Source: Anaerococcus sp. mt242 (GTDB taxonomy: Bacteria; Bacillota; Clostridia; Tissierellales; Peptoniphilaceae). From it: 60,073 nucleotides of DNA. Location: positions 1-60,073 of the forward strand of contig NZ_JAEUYX010000009.1 of the NCBI RefSeq assembly GCF_016798225.1, given 5' to 3'. The stretch's first letter is position 1. The number at the start of each line of letters is the position of its first letter. The notes below the pieces were generated by a model, which did not search any database, had not been told where the DNA came from, and saw nothing but the letters and a program-made list of their open reading frames with translations. The position numbers and the translations under genes were made by a program. Positions 17,201-24,856 of the stretch are shown one piece after another.

Positions 17201-17388
17201 GTTTTGAAGTAACAGATCACATAGAGATTGCCTATGATTCAGATGATGACTTAAGCAAGGCTATCGAGAAATTTGCAGAAGAAATAAAAGCAGAAACATT
17301 AGCAGATAAATTATCAAAAGAAAGTGTAAAAGCTGATCCAATCGAATTAAATGATAAAACTATAAGTGTAAAAGTAAAAAGAATATAG
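14275..17388 (+). CDS. ileS: isoleucyl-tRNA synthetase, type 2 (eukaryote-like)
   Basis: A 1037-residue cytoplasmic class Ia synthetase. The first signature is ANGKPGIHHV, i.e. GIHH at residues 56-59 instead of the usual HxGH; the second is KMSKS at about 595. The editing domain lies between, and the anticodon-binding domain follows from about 690 (NWYIRRNRKRFWNSD). The long C-terminal region lacks the bacterial type-1 zinc motif, so it belongs to the IleRS2 branch. ATG at 14275 follows GGAGAAG; the longer TTG start would lie in the terminator stem. The Ile T-box upstream confirms specificity. IleRS2 enzymes resist mupirocin. Confidence 0.96.
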   Translation: MSEFKSLNTSDTRNREAKVEKYWQEIDLLDQTFKTREDAEEYIIYDGPPTANGKPGIHHVIARTLKDMTSRYKNMKGYKVLKKAGWDTHGLPVEIEVEKQLDFHDKNDIEEFGIEKFNKLCKESVWKYSDMWRDMSDRMGFLYDMDHPYVTMDNDYVETEWWLLDNAFKKGYIYEGAKVMPYCPRCGTGLASHEVAQGYQMDKTITLTVKFKKKDTDNEYFLAWTTTPWTLPSNVALSVNPDLDYVKVYDKTDDCYYYMAKSLCERLMEEHDYEVVETLKGADMEYMKYEQLLPFVEVDPDHAFIITLADYVSAEDGTGIVHSAPAFGEDDYQIGRKYDLAFIQPVDLKGNFTETPWEGQFIFDSNEDIWHHLANEGKVFKKQTIEHNYPHCWRCKTPLVYYATPSWYIEMSKFSDQMVENNDKVNWFPETIGEKRFGNWIANVKDWAISRSRYWGTPLNIWRCDDCDHTLSVGSRKELAELAIEDIDENIELHRPYVDNVSIKCDKCGGTMHRVPDVIDVWFDSGAMPFAQLHYPFENKELFENYYPADFICEGIDQTRGWFYSLMAISTITMGKAPYKNVLVNDLVVDKNGQKMSKSRGNTLDPFALFDKYGADAVRFYSLFVSPAWMQTKFDEAGLVEVRNNFFRTYENVYNFFTLYANTDGLSVEDLQNIGDVKLEKIDKWLYSRLNTLIKNYYEEMEVFEYNKVVHLISDFVVEDLSNWYIRRNRKRFWNSDLTDSKKAVYKTTYDVLTTIAKLIAPITPFIAEEVYRNLTGAKTVHTELLPEVNEAMIDENLEADMELVRKIVNLGRASREKESIKVRQPLAKIIVDGGYEDRISDLIGLIKEELNVKEIEFAADLSEFMDYFLKPDFRVVGRIFQSKVNDFGKYLANVDAKDFVASVEDGPVEIDLDGEKYEVSKDYLDIRISAKEGYDVEMDGNVFVILDTDITEDLLAEGYAREFISKIQNLRKDSGFEVTDHIEIAYDSDDDLSKAIEKFAEEIKAETLADKLSKESVKADPIELNDKTISVKVKRI

Positions 17389-17392
17389 TATA

Positions 17393-17427
17393 AAAAAGAG
17401 TAGATAGAAATATTTACTCTTTTTTAA
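17393..17427 (+). terminator. terminator after ileS
   Basis: AAAAAAGAGTA paired with TACTCTTTTTT across a 10-base loop. Confidence 0.75.
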
Positions 17428-17454
17428 TAGGTAAATTTAATTAAAGGATAACAA

Positions 17455-17901
17455 ATGAAAACTAGACTAATGAATATGATAAAAATTATAAATCCTAATA
17501 CTAATGAAGTAGTAGTTTTAGACAAGGTCAAAAAAGAAGGTTGGGAAGGACTAACCTTTCCCGGAGGCAAGATAGAAGAAAATGAATCCTTAATGGCCGC
17601 TGCAATTCGCGAAGCAAAAGAAGAAACAGACCTTGATATAAAAAACTTAAAATTTGTAGGATTTATCACTTGGCTTGGAGAAGAATTTAAGGACGTGGGG
17701 CTTTTGTACCAAACCACAGATTTTTATGGCAAATTAGTAGCAGAAAATCGCGAGGGCAATCTTTCTTGGGTTGACTATGAAAAATTTAAAAAAATGGATG
17801 GAATGAGCCTATCTATGGATAAGATTTTAAAAATATATGAGGGAGAGTATTCAGAAATATTTTGGGATGTAAGAACTGATGAAATATCCTATATTAAATA
17901 A
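17455..17901 (+). CDS. Nudix hydrolase (MutT-like)
   Basis: A 148-residue Nudix protein. The Nudix box spans about residues 37-59: GGKIEENESLMAAAIREAKE followed by ETDL. This coordinates Mg2+ for cleavage of nucleoside diphosphate derivatives. The short family size and simple N-terminus are typical of 8-oxo-dGTP or general NTP sanitising enzymes, but the substrate cannot be read from sequence. GGATAACAA precedes the ATG. It sits alone between terminators. Confidence 0.9.
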   Translation: MKTRLMNMIKIINPNTNEVVVLDKVKKEGWEGLTFPGGKIEENESLMAAAIREAKEETDLDIKNLKFVGFITWLGEEFKDVGLLYQTTDFYGKLVAENREGNLSWVDYEKFKKMDGMSLSMDKILKIYEGEYSEIFWDVRTDEISYIK

Positions 17902-17912
17902 TTTAAACTTTG

Positions 17913-17935
17913 AGCAGATTTATATCTGCTTTTTT
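17913..17935 (+). terminator. terminator after the Nudix gene
   Basis: AGCAGAT/ATCTGCT followed by TTTTTTATTT. Confidence 0.8.
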
Positions 17936-18088
17936 ATTTAGCTAATAAATATATATGAAATATAAAATTAATTGCTTTTTAAAAACTATGATGATATAAT
18001 CTTTGCAAATACTGTGTGGTGATTAACACTACACTACTTTATAATTTATTTTTAAGTACACAAATATACATAAAACTTTGGAGACAAT

Positions 18089-18817
18089 ATGGCGCTTATT
18101 GAAGTACGCGATTTAAAAAAATATTATAAGGTTGGCGGCAATATTATAAAGGCTTTGGATGGAATAAATCTAGATATCAATAAGGGAGAATTTATCGCCC
18201 TTTTAGGAACCAGTGGTTCTGGAAAATCCACCCTTTTAAATATGCTAGCAGGCCTTGAATATCCTACAAAAGGCACAATAAAGTATGGCAATATCATTTT
18301 AAATGAGCTAAGAGAAACAGATATTACAAAATTTCGTAATTTAAATATTGGATTTGTTTTTCAGTCTTATAATCTCTTGCCGTATCTAACTGCCTGGGAA
18401 AATGTATCACTTCCTTTAACTTTTAAGGGAGTAGATGTTGAAAGACGTAAGGAAGAGGCCTACAAGATACTAAAGGAAGTTGGCCTTGAAAATAGAATGA
18501 ATAATAAGCCAAATGAACTATCTGGTGGGCAACAGCAAAGGGTATCCATTGCCCGTGCCTTTGTTGGTACTCCAAAAATAATTTTTGCTGATGAACCTAC
18601 TGGAAACTTAGATACCAAAACAAGTTTTGAAGTCATGCAGCTTATAAAAAATATTACTAGGGAAAATAATCAAACTTTTATCATGGTAACTCACGATGAT
18701 GAAATGACAGAATTTGCCGACAGAACACTATTTATGAGGGATGGAAAAATCCAAAACATCCACAAAAATTTAACTATTGATGAGGTTTTAGAAGATGACA
18801 TACTACCAACAAATTAA
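18089..18817 (+). CDS. ABC transporter ATP-binding protein (MacB/LolD type)
   Basis: A 242-residue ATPase. Walker A is LGTSGSGKSTLLNML, the signature LSGGQQQRVSIARAF, Walker B IIFADEPTGNLDTKT, and the H-loop FIMVTHDD. Its partner is the FtsX/MacB-type permease at 19816. Between them lies an extracellular-type accessory gene that starts inside the last 23 bases of this gene in another frame. Such three-gene sets are common in Firmicutes; their cargo is generally unknown and may be a peptide, an antimicrobial or a lipoprotein. GGAGACAAT precedes the start. Confidence 0.92.
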   Translation: MALIEVRDLKKYYKVGGNIIKALDGINLDINKGEFIALLGTSGSGKSTLLNMLAGLEYPTKGTIKYGNIILNELRETDITKFRNLNIGFVFQSYNLLPYLTAWENVSLPLTFKGVDVERRKEEAYKILKEVGLENRMNNKPNELSGGQQQRVSIARAFVGTPKIIFADEPTGNLDTKTSFEVMQLIKNITRENNQTFIMVTHDDEMTEFADRTLFMRDGKIQNIHKNLTIDEVLEDDILPTN

Positions 18818-19829
18818 TGGCAGCGAAAATGCAAGTGACCAAGCCACTGAAAGTGAAAATGCTCCAGTGCAAATGAAAAATCAACCAAAGCTAATAATTT
18901 CTGATTACAATATTAGCCCAAAAACTGTGGAGGCAGGTGGTGAATTTAATCTTGCCTTTACCCTTTATAACACAAACAACAAAAACTCTATTTATAACTT
19001 AAAAGTGAGCATAGACCAGCAACTTCAATCCCAACCTCAAGCAAGTGGAGAAAATAATGCCCTTGTAAGCGACGGATCTGTTTTCACCCCGGTAAATACT
19101 TCAAATAGTTTTTATGTTTCGGCCCTCTATCCTTGGAATTCTACAACTAAGTATGCAAATATGAGGGTAAATCCAAATGCCGTAGCAGGAAATTATGTGA
19201 TTGGTCTTACTTTAGAATATGAAGATTATCTGGGAAACCAATACCAAACTAAGGAATCAATTGGTATCCCAGTTGTTCAAAGAGCAAATGTAACTATTGG
19301 TGAGGTAAAACACGAGGACTTGATGGTGGGTAGCCAAACTCAAGTAAGTGTAAATATTTACAACACCGGCAAGGACAATTTAAATACCTTTATGTGCGAT
19401 GTAATCGGTAAGGGATTTACAATTGACAATGATAGACGTTTTATAGGTAATTTTAATTCAGGATCTACGGAAACTTTTACATTTAATGTAACGCCAGACA
19501 GTGAAGGGCCAGTAGAGGGAAAAATTATGCTAAGCTATGAAGACTCAGCAGGAAATGTCCACACTGATACCAAAGATTTTTATACAGATGTGACTAGCAT
19601 GGGAAATGAAGGCATGGAAGAAGGTATGATAGAGGATCCTCAAACTGGAGAAATGATACCAGTTGATCAAGGAATGGAAGAAAATATGGATGCAGGTGGC
19701 AGCTTACTTACATCTCCATTTTTGTGGATTGGGCTAATAATAATTCTTGCCCTAGTAGGACTTTTAATTAGAAAACGCAAAAAAGATAAAAAAAATGAGG
19801 AGTTAATAATCGACGATGAAGATATCTGA
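18795..19829 (+). CDS. extracellular accessory protein of the ABC system, CARDB-like domains
   Basis: A 344-residue protein. A polar linker (about 1-28) is followed by two immunoglobulin-like, CARDB-type domains (about 32-150 and 165-270), a Met/Glu-rich stretch (MEEGMIEDPQTGEMIPVD), one membrane helix (about 308-327, FLWIGLIIILALVGLLI) and a basic tail RKRKKDKK. The layout places the domains outside the cell, yet no signal peptide is present at the N-terminus. The start lies inside the ATPase gene in another frame. The 5' end, including the signal, may have been lost by a deletion. It overlaps the permease by 14 bases. Confidence 0.7.
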   Translation: MTYYQQINGSENASDQATESENAPVQMKNQPKLIISDYNISPKTVEAGGEFNLAFTLYNTNNKNSIYNLKVSIDQQLQSQPQASGENNALVSDGSVFTPVNTSNSFYVSALYPWNSTTKYANMRVNPNAVAGNYVIGLTLEYEDYLGNQYQTKESIGIPVVQRANVTIGEVKHEDLMVGSQTQVSVNIYNTGKDNLNTFMCDVIGKGFTIDNDRRFIGNFNSGSTETFTFNVTPDSEGPVEGKIMLSYEDSAGNVHTDTKDFYTDVTSMGNEGMEEGMIEDPQTGEMIPVDQGMEENMDAGGSLLTSPFLWIGLIIILALVGLLIRKRKKDKKNEELIIDDEDI

Positions 19830-21210
19830 TAGATTTATCATGGCCCTTAGAAATCTTTGGCGTCGTAAATCTAGGACAATTCTTACAATTTTATCTGTAA
19901 TAATCGGCTCAACCTCAATTATTTTGATGCTAGCCTTTGCAGAGGGGATAAGCAATTCACAAAAAGAAATGATTGAATCCTTTCAAGGACTAACCACCAT
20001 AAATGTAATGGATGGGTCTGGAGATGGATCTTTACAAGTTACTGATAAAGTTTTGAATGATTTAAAAAGAGTTAGCCACGTAAAAGCAGTTGTTCCAAGT
20101 AAAAATATATATGTCCAACTACTGATATCTGATAGCGACGATTATGAGATAGACGGGTCATTAGATATAATCCCTGACAATGTTTTTTCAATGATAAAAA
20201 AAGATATGCTAGAATTTGGTAATCCACCAAGTCCAAATGAAGATAACAAAATCCTTCTTGGACAAAACGCAGCAGCAAACAAAAAAACTGATACGGGAGA
20301 TGGGGGCTACATGATGGAGCCAATGGAGCCAGTAGAAGATTTTGATTATGCATCCCACCAATATTTTGTAAGATTAGGTTGGGTGATGGAAGATCAAGAA
20401 GATGATGGAGTTAATTTTGGAAATCCCAACGATGAAGATGGAGTGGAAGGAGTCGAAGAAAATAAACCAGACTCCATAGATGTGCCCATAGAAATAGCAG
20501 GTAAGCTAAATAACAACTCATTTTTAAGTGGATGGGGTTCATATATTTCTGAATCCACTTATAAAAAGCTAAAAGAAGAAGATAGCAAAATATCAGCTCC
20601 ATCATTAAACCAATCTTTTGATGAAAAAGGCAATCCTATTCCAGAAAGTGATGAGAAAATCAATTATGAAAATCTGCAAGTAATAGTAGATGATGCCAAA
20701 AATGTAGAACAAACAGAAAAAGAAATTAAGCAATTAGGTTATCAAACAAACTCTATGGCTGAGGCCAATGAAGAGATTCAAAATCAAACCAGGACAATTA
20801 TGCTAATACTTGGAGGGATAGGATCCATTGCCTTTATAGTTTCTGCAATTGGTATTATAAACACAATGCTGATGAGTATTTACGAACGCCAAAAGGAAAT
20901 TGGGGTTATGAAAGTTATAGGAGCCTCCGTTTCAGATATCCAAACCATGTTTTTAATAGAATCTGGATTTATAGGATTATTTGGAGGTGTCCTTGGGCTT
21001 TTGATTTCACTTTTAGTAAGTAAAGTTATTAATAATGCTTTTTCGGGTATGAATGATGCAATAGCACAGGGTGGTCAGTTAATCATTATTCCAATTTGGC
21101 TGGCCTTAGTGGGGGTTGGATTTTCGGCCCTAGTAGGAGTGCTAGCAGGATACCTACCAGCAAGACGCGCTACAAAATTATCTGCAATTGATGCCCTAAG
21201 AGCAAATTAA
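19816..21210 (+). CDS. MacB/FtsX-type ABC transporter permease
   Basis: A 464-residue permease. An N-terminal membrane helix (RNLWRRKSRTILTILSVIIG) leads into a MacB-like extracytoplasmic domain of about 280 residues rich in Asp/Asn, then three C-terminal membrane helices (about 325-350, 378-402, 425-448) with the FtsX motif ERQKEIGVMKVIGAS. These are mechanotransmission-type permeases that act on substrates outside the membrane. It starts within the accessory gene. A lipoprotein gene starts 11 bases after its stop. Confidence 0.9.
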   Translation: MKISDRFIMALRNLWRRKSRTILTILSVIIGSTSIILMLAFAEGISNSQKEMIESFQGLTTINVMDGSGDGSLQVTDKVLNDLKRVSHVKAVVPSKNIYVQLLISDSDDYEIDGSLDIIPDNVFSMIKKDMLEFGNPPSPNEDNKILLGQNAAANKKTDTGDGGYMMEPMEPVEDFDYASHQYFVRLGWVMEDQEDDGVNFGNPNDEDGVEGVEENKPDSIDVPIEIAGKLNNNSFLSGWGSYISESTYKKLKEEDSKISAPSLNQSFDEKGNPIPESDEKINYENLQVIVDDAKNVEQTEKEIKQLGYQTNSMAEANEEIQNQTRTIMLILGGIGSIAFIVSAIGIINTMLMSIYERQKEIGVMKVIGASVSDIQTMFLIESGFIGLFGGVLGLLISLLVSKVINNAFSGMNDAIAQGGQLIIIPIWLALVGVGFSALVGVLAGYLPARRATKLSAIDALRAN

Positions 21211-21221
21211 AGGAGGAAATT

Positions 21222-22451
21222 ATGAAAAAAATTATACCAATAATGGCTCTTTCACTGGCTTTAGTAGGATGTGCGAACCAAGATGCACCAAAAAGTGATG
21301 TAAATAACAAGGAAAGTCAAGTAAGCGAAAAAACAGATGACACTCAAGTAATTGAAGTAGGAAAAGCAGAAGATAATAAAGAAAATAGCGAAGCTGATGG
21401 ATCTGCCGATACAAGTGATAAAAAAGAACAACCAGAAGAATCTAGCGATGATGATAAAAAAGAGCAAGCAGAAACAGAAGAAAAAGAAAGCGCTGATGAT
21501 AGTAAAGAGGAAAAATCAAAAGAAGAAGACCAATCAGAAGATCAAGATTCTAGCCAAGAAGTAAGCAAAGATGATTTATTTTACAATCCATTTGGTCCAT
21601 TTTCAAGTGTAAATGAAAACGGTGAACTTGTAGATCAAAATGGAAATGCAATAGCGGATACAGATGTTGAATATTATACATATGTAAAATACACCAACAA
21701 TGTTTTTGTAAAATCAAAAAAAGATATTTATGATCAAGTATCAATTGTCAGAATGAATGATAAAAATGTTGAAACATTATTTGAATTCCCAGGAGTCGAC
21801 GATTTCAGGCCGCTTGGTATGATTGGCAATAGGGTATATGGTTTTCATGATCAACAAAGCAAGGCTGAGATAAATGGAACACCAACACTAGATAAAGAAA
21901 AATCAGCCATTGGATATGTAGATCTTGATACTGGCGAAGTTCATGACTTCAAGGCAACAGCAGAAGATATAACTGGTGATGCCGTAGTAATCGATGGAGA
22001 ATTACAATTTACAAAGCCTGGGGATAATGAGGATCAAAACGCTTATAATTTTGACCTATATAAACTAGATTTATCCAAAGGAGATGATCAAGAAGCAGAA
22101 TTATTAGAAAAAAACTTTAACCTCCAATATCTATTTGGACAAAAAAGATTTGAAAATGGGAAGCCAGTTTGGAAAATATATAGGGCAGATAATGACAATT
22201 TCTATGCCAATGATCAAAAATTCCCATTCCTATGGTCAGAGGAAGGTTCTCAAGAAATCATAGGAAATAATATTTTCTATTATGAAACACAAAAGATAGA
22301 TGATAAATTATCAAAACCGCTTAAAGTTATCAATATGTCCAGTGGTGAAACAGTGCTTGATACCCAAATTAGGGGTATGAAAATATCTGGAAATAAACTT
22401 TACTATCTAAATACTGAAAATGAACTAGAGTCAGTTGACATCGAGCTTTAA
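21222..22451 (+). CDS. acidic lipoprotein with beta-propeller-like C-terminal domain
   Basis: A 409-residue lipoprotein, lipobox LVGC at Cys17. Residues about 20-118 form an Asp/Glu/Ser/Lys-rich low-complexity linker. The rest resembles DUF5050-type propeller proteins with repeated elements such as NNVFVKSKKDIYDQVSIVRM and KLYYLNTENEL. It is the fourth gene of the ABC unit, with AAGGAGG before the ATG. It may be the cargo-sensing or effector part of that system, which is inference. A decayed paralogue follows at 22514. Confidence 0.75.
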   Translation: MKKIIPIMALSLALVGCANQDAPKSDVNNKESQVSEKTDDTQVIEVGKAEDNKENSEADGSADTSDKKEQPEESSDDDKKEQAETEEKESADDSKEEKSKEEDQSEDQDSSQEVSKDDLFYNPFGPFSSVNENGELVDQNGNAIADTDVEYYTYVKYTNNVFVKSKKDIYDQVSIVRMNDKNVETLFEFPGVDDFRPLGMIGNRVYGFHDQQSKAEINGTPTLDKEKSAIGYVDLDTGEVHDFKATAEDITGDAVVIDGELQFTKPGDNEDQNAYNFDLYKLDLSKGDDQEAELLEKNFNLQYLFGQKRFENGKPVWKIYRADNDNFYANDQKFPFLWSEEGSQEIIGNNIFYYETQKIDDKLSKPLKVINMSSGETVLDTQIRGMKISGNKLYYLNTENELESVDIEL

Positions 22452-22464
22452 TAAATAAAAATTA

Positions 22465-22489
22465 GGATCACAATTGTGGTCCTTTTTTT
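22465..22489 (+). terminator. terminator after the lipoprotein gene
   Basis: GGATCACAATTGTGGTCC, a near-perfect stem, followed by seven T. Confidence 0.85.
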
Positions 22490-22513
22490 CTTTTCCATAG
22501 TATAATGGATTTA

Positions 22514-23211
22514 TGAAAAGATTTAAGATTTTATTGGTTTTTTAGTTATATGTAGGGCGGGAGCTCCAAATCCACACTTACAGGAAATCCCATGGGTACC
22601 AACAAAATGTAAATTTACTATTATCCAATCGATAAAAAATTAATAAAGTTTAATCCAAATGGTAACTAAAGTGAGATATTAAACCCAAATCCTACTGATA
22701 TAGCCTATGATGTCAATAATGCTGACAATGTTTTTGTTATAGGAGATAGCACTAATCATAAGTACAAATTGATAAAAATAGATGGAGAAAATATAGAAAC
22801 CCTATTTATTGCACAACTTTCAATAATGAAAATAATTATTATGAACTTTATAGAAAGTCCATAGAGCAGGCAAAAAAGGAGAAGCAGCGGAGCTAATAAG
22901 TGTAGGATATCAAACTCCAGAACTTTATTTTTCAAAAGATTTTAAAAACGAAAAAGAAATCATTAGTCTATATGCATCGGATAAGGACAGGATATATTCC
23001 AAGGATGAATCCTGGGATAAATATCAGGCAAATTATTTTAAACCAAGCACAGTCATTGGCATCAACAAAAATCCTGATGGGACAATGAGAATTATTTTTA
23101 TCGAAAAAAGAAGACGCGAAAAGGTAAATGAAATTGATGATGTCCTTGGCATACGTTTTGAAAATGACACCATAGTGGTGGCGACTAAAAATGGAGCAAG
23201 CAAGTATTAAA
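22514..23211 (+). pseudogene. decayed paralogue of the preceding lipoprotein
   Basis: From ATG at 22514 (MKRFKILLVF) a TAG follows at once, and several frames must be joined to read on: fragments YYYPIDKKLIKFNPNGN and NNADNVFVIGDSTNHKYKLI correspond to NNVFVKSKKDIYDQVSIVRM of the intact gene. IDGENIETLF matches its MNDKNVETLF. The final stretch from about 22922 is open for about 95 residues to the TAA at 23209-23211 (LYFSKDFKNEKEI through GASKY). A TATAAT at 22500 survives. At least two frame changes and one stop are needed, so it is broken beyond readthrough. Confidence 0.8.
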
Positions 23212-23223
23212 AAAGGCCACAAA

Positions 23224-23769
23224 TTAATTTTTGTGGCCGATAGCCAACACATAGGGTGGCTTGTTGATTTTGTTTACAAAAGCAAGTTTTAAAACTGTAT
23301 ATTTTTTATAATCCAAATTTTCAAAAAATTCAGTTATTTTTTCAGACTCGATTTCTCCAGCTGGATGGCCAGGATAAACGGTTATAAAAATCTTTCCCCT
23401 AGGACTTAAAAGTTCTAGGGATTTTTTTATGGCAATTATTGTGGATTGCCAATTTGTAGTAATATTTTTATCACCCTTTGGTAAATATCCCAGGTTAAAG
23501 ACTACTAGGTCAATCTTTTCTTTAATATACTTATCGATATTTGCATGGCTGTCTAGGATAAAGGAAAAATTTGGATTATCACCTATCAAGGCTAAAGTAT
23601 TTTCCTTGGCCAATTCTTGGATGTCAAAGGCAAAAAGTTTTTTAGGATTATTATTTTCCAAAATAAATTTGCTATCATGGCCATTGCCTGCAGTCATATC
23701 TACTGCTATATTTACATTTTTTTCTCTTATTAGCAATTCTTTTATTATTTCAGTTGCATGGTCTATCAT
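23224..23769 (-). CDS. mnmM: tRNA methyltransferase MnmM (YtqB family)
   Basis: A 181-residue SAM-dependent methyltransferase of the rRNA_methylase/YtqB family. Motif I is VDMTAGNGHDSKF, the catalytic-region segment is FNLGYLPKGDKNITT, and TVYPGHPAGE follows. B. subtilis YtqB (MnmM) methylates 5-aminomethyl-uridine at the tRNA wobble position, and this protein has the same length and motifs. It overlaps the ImmA-type protease gene by 4 bases, so the two are co-transcribed with the repressor. Confidence 0.85.
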   Translation of the reverse strand: MIDHATEIIKELLIREKNVNIAVDMTAGNGHDSKFILENNNPKKLFAFDIQELAKENTLALIGDNPNFSFILDSHANIDKYIKEKIDLVVFNLGYLPKGDKNITTNWQSTIIAIKKSLELLSPRGKIFITVYPGHPAGEIESEKITEFFENLDYKKYTVLKLAFVNKINKPPYVLAIGHKN

Positions 23770-24314
23770 TCTAAGTTCCTGTAAAATTCGTCAGTTCCGT
23801 CTATTTTGGTGAAAAATTTAGAATCGGCAATATTTTTATTTATAGGCAATCCCATCCTGTGCATTTCGTTTAGCTTAAAGATCATAAGATTTGCATTTAC
23901 GTCATAAAGGCTAGCTAATTGCTGGTAAGTGTAGCCTTCTTCGATGTCAGCCATTAGTTTTTTCTCATCTAAAAGCAAATGAGCCGCAAAAATATTTGCC
24001 TCAATTTCCATTTCGGTGTTGATGTCAAAAAGCTCGTACTCAGCAAAACCATTTTTGGCTTCATTTTTGTGATATATGTCATGGCCTAGCTCATGGGCTA
24101 AGACCATATTTATTATTCTTTCATCTACGAAAGGATTGTAAAATACAAAACGGTTGCGCTTAATTATCTTATACATGCCCAAAAGGGTGGTGGGAGTTTC
24201 AAAGGGGATTAGAAAAACCCCGCGGCTTTCTAAAATATCCTTTGGATCTCGGCTTTTGTATTTTTTTATTAATTTTTGTGTATCCTCGTAGATTTTGTCA
24301 TAGGTGGATACCAT
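23766..24314 (-). CDS. ImmA/IrrE family metallo-endopeptidase
   Basis: A 182-residue zinc protease of the ImmA/IrrE/DUF955 type. The zinc motif is LAHELGHDIYH; a later acidic residue in INTEMEIEANIFAAHLLLD completes the site. By family (ImmA of ICEBs1, IrrE of Deinococcus) it cleaves a partner repressor after DNA damage. The adjacent upstream gene encodes an XRE repressor that shares one base with its start (stop/start overlap), which fits a cognate pair. Confidence 0.93.
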   Translation of the reverse strand: MVSTYDKIYEDTQKLIKKYKSRDPKDILESRGVFLIPFETPTTLLGMYKIIKRNRFVFYNPFVDERIINMVLAHELGHDIYHKNEAKNGFAEYELFDINTEMEIEANIFAAHLLLDEKKLMADIEEGYTYQQLASLYDVNANLMIFKLNEMHRMGLPINKNIADSKFFTKIDGTDEFYRNLE

Positions 24315-24715
24315 TATTTTTCCTTATTTAGTCCGTATTTTTTATTTTCGCTTTTGGCAATATAGTAGGCCTCGCTGATTGCATCAAGTATTGCTTTTTT
24401 GTCTTTTTCTGGCAAATCTCCACCAGCCATAAGCCCTATGACTCCTTGGACCATTTCTTCAGCATCGCGGGCTGCAGCATTTCCGTATCTTTCTCTAGCA
24501 GATAGGATAAAATCTTCTTCATCAGTCACCAAATAATCGTGACTGGTATCAAGTGCTTCTGCCAAGGCATCGTAAGTTTTCCTATATCTTGGCTTAGATT
24601 GGCCAGCTTCGTAACGGGATATGGTTTTTAGGGACACGTTGCAAAGTTTTGCAAGCTCTTCTTGGGTTAGGTTTTTCGCTTCTCTTAGGTCGCGTAGTTT
24701 GTTAGCAAATGCCAT
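24314..24715 (-). CDS. XRE family transcriptional repressor (ImmR-like)
   Basis: A 133-residue regulator. The N-terminal helix-turn-helix (about 6-60) reads LRDLREAKNLTQEELAKLCN then VSLKTISRYEAGQ. The C-terminal part (DFILSARERYGNAAARDAEEM) is a dimerisation or cleavage domain. AAGGAGATAATG marks the start. It is transcribed away from the Y-family polymerase gene, and the 141 bases between hold four 15-bp operator-like sites, one covering the polymerase promoter. It most likely represses both directions until cut by the neighbouring protease. Confidence 0.92.
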   Translation of the reverse strand: MAFANKLRDLREAKNLTQEELAKLCNVSLKTISRYEAGQSKPRYRKTYDALAEALDTSHDYLVTDEEDFILSARERYGNAAARDAEEMVQGVIGLMAGGDLPEKDKKAILDAISEAYYIAKSENKKYGLNKEK

Positions 24716-24728
24716 TATCTCTCCTTAT

Positions 24729-24844
24729 AGTCGCTAAGTGACTGTTAATTTTAAAAATTAAGTTGACACAAGACTTCTAATGTCTTATAATAATACAAAA
24801 GTCATTTAATGTCTTAATTATACAGTAATAGTCATCTAAAATCA
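24729..24844. promoter_or_regulatory. four operator-like sites between repressor and polymerase genes
   Basis: Sites of about 15 bp share AGnCnnnTAAnGnCT: 24729-24743 (AGTCGCTAAGTGACT), 24771-24785 (AGACTTCTAATGTCT), 24800-24814 (AGTCATTTAATGTCT), 24830-24844 (AGTCATCTAAAATCA). The first is the most symmetric, lying just upstream of the repressor's ribosome site. The second fills the spacer of the polymerase promoter, the third lies just downstream, and the fourth is a weaker half-match. Confidence 0.75.
24763..24791 (+). promoter_or_regulatory. consensus sigma-A promoter of the Y-family polymerase
   Basis: TTGACA (24763-24768), exactly 17 bases, TATAAT (24786-24791): a perfect consensus. 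The spacer contains a 15-bp operator-like palindrome, so a bound repressor would block RNA polymerase directly. Confidence 0.85.
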
Positions 24845-24856
24845 ATAGGAGTTTTT

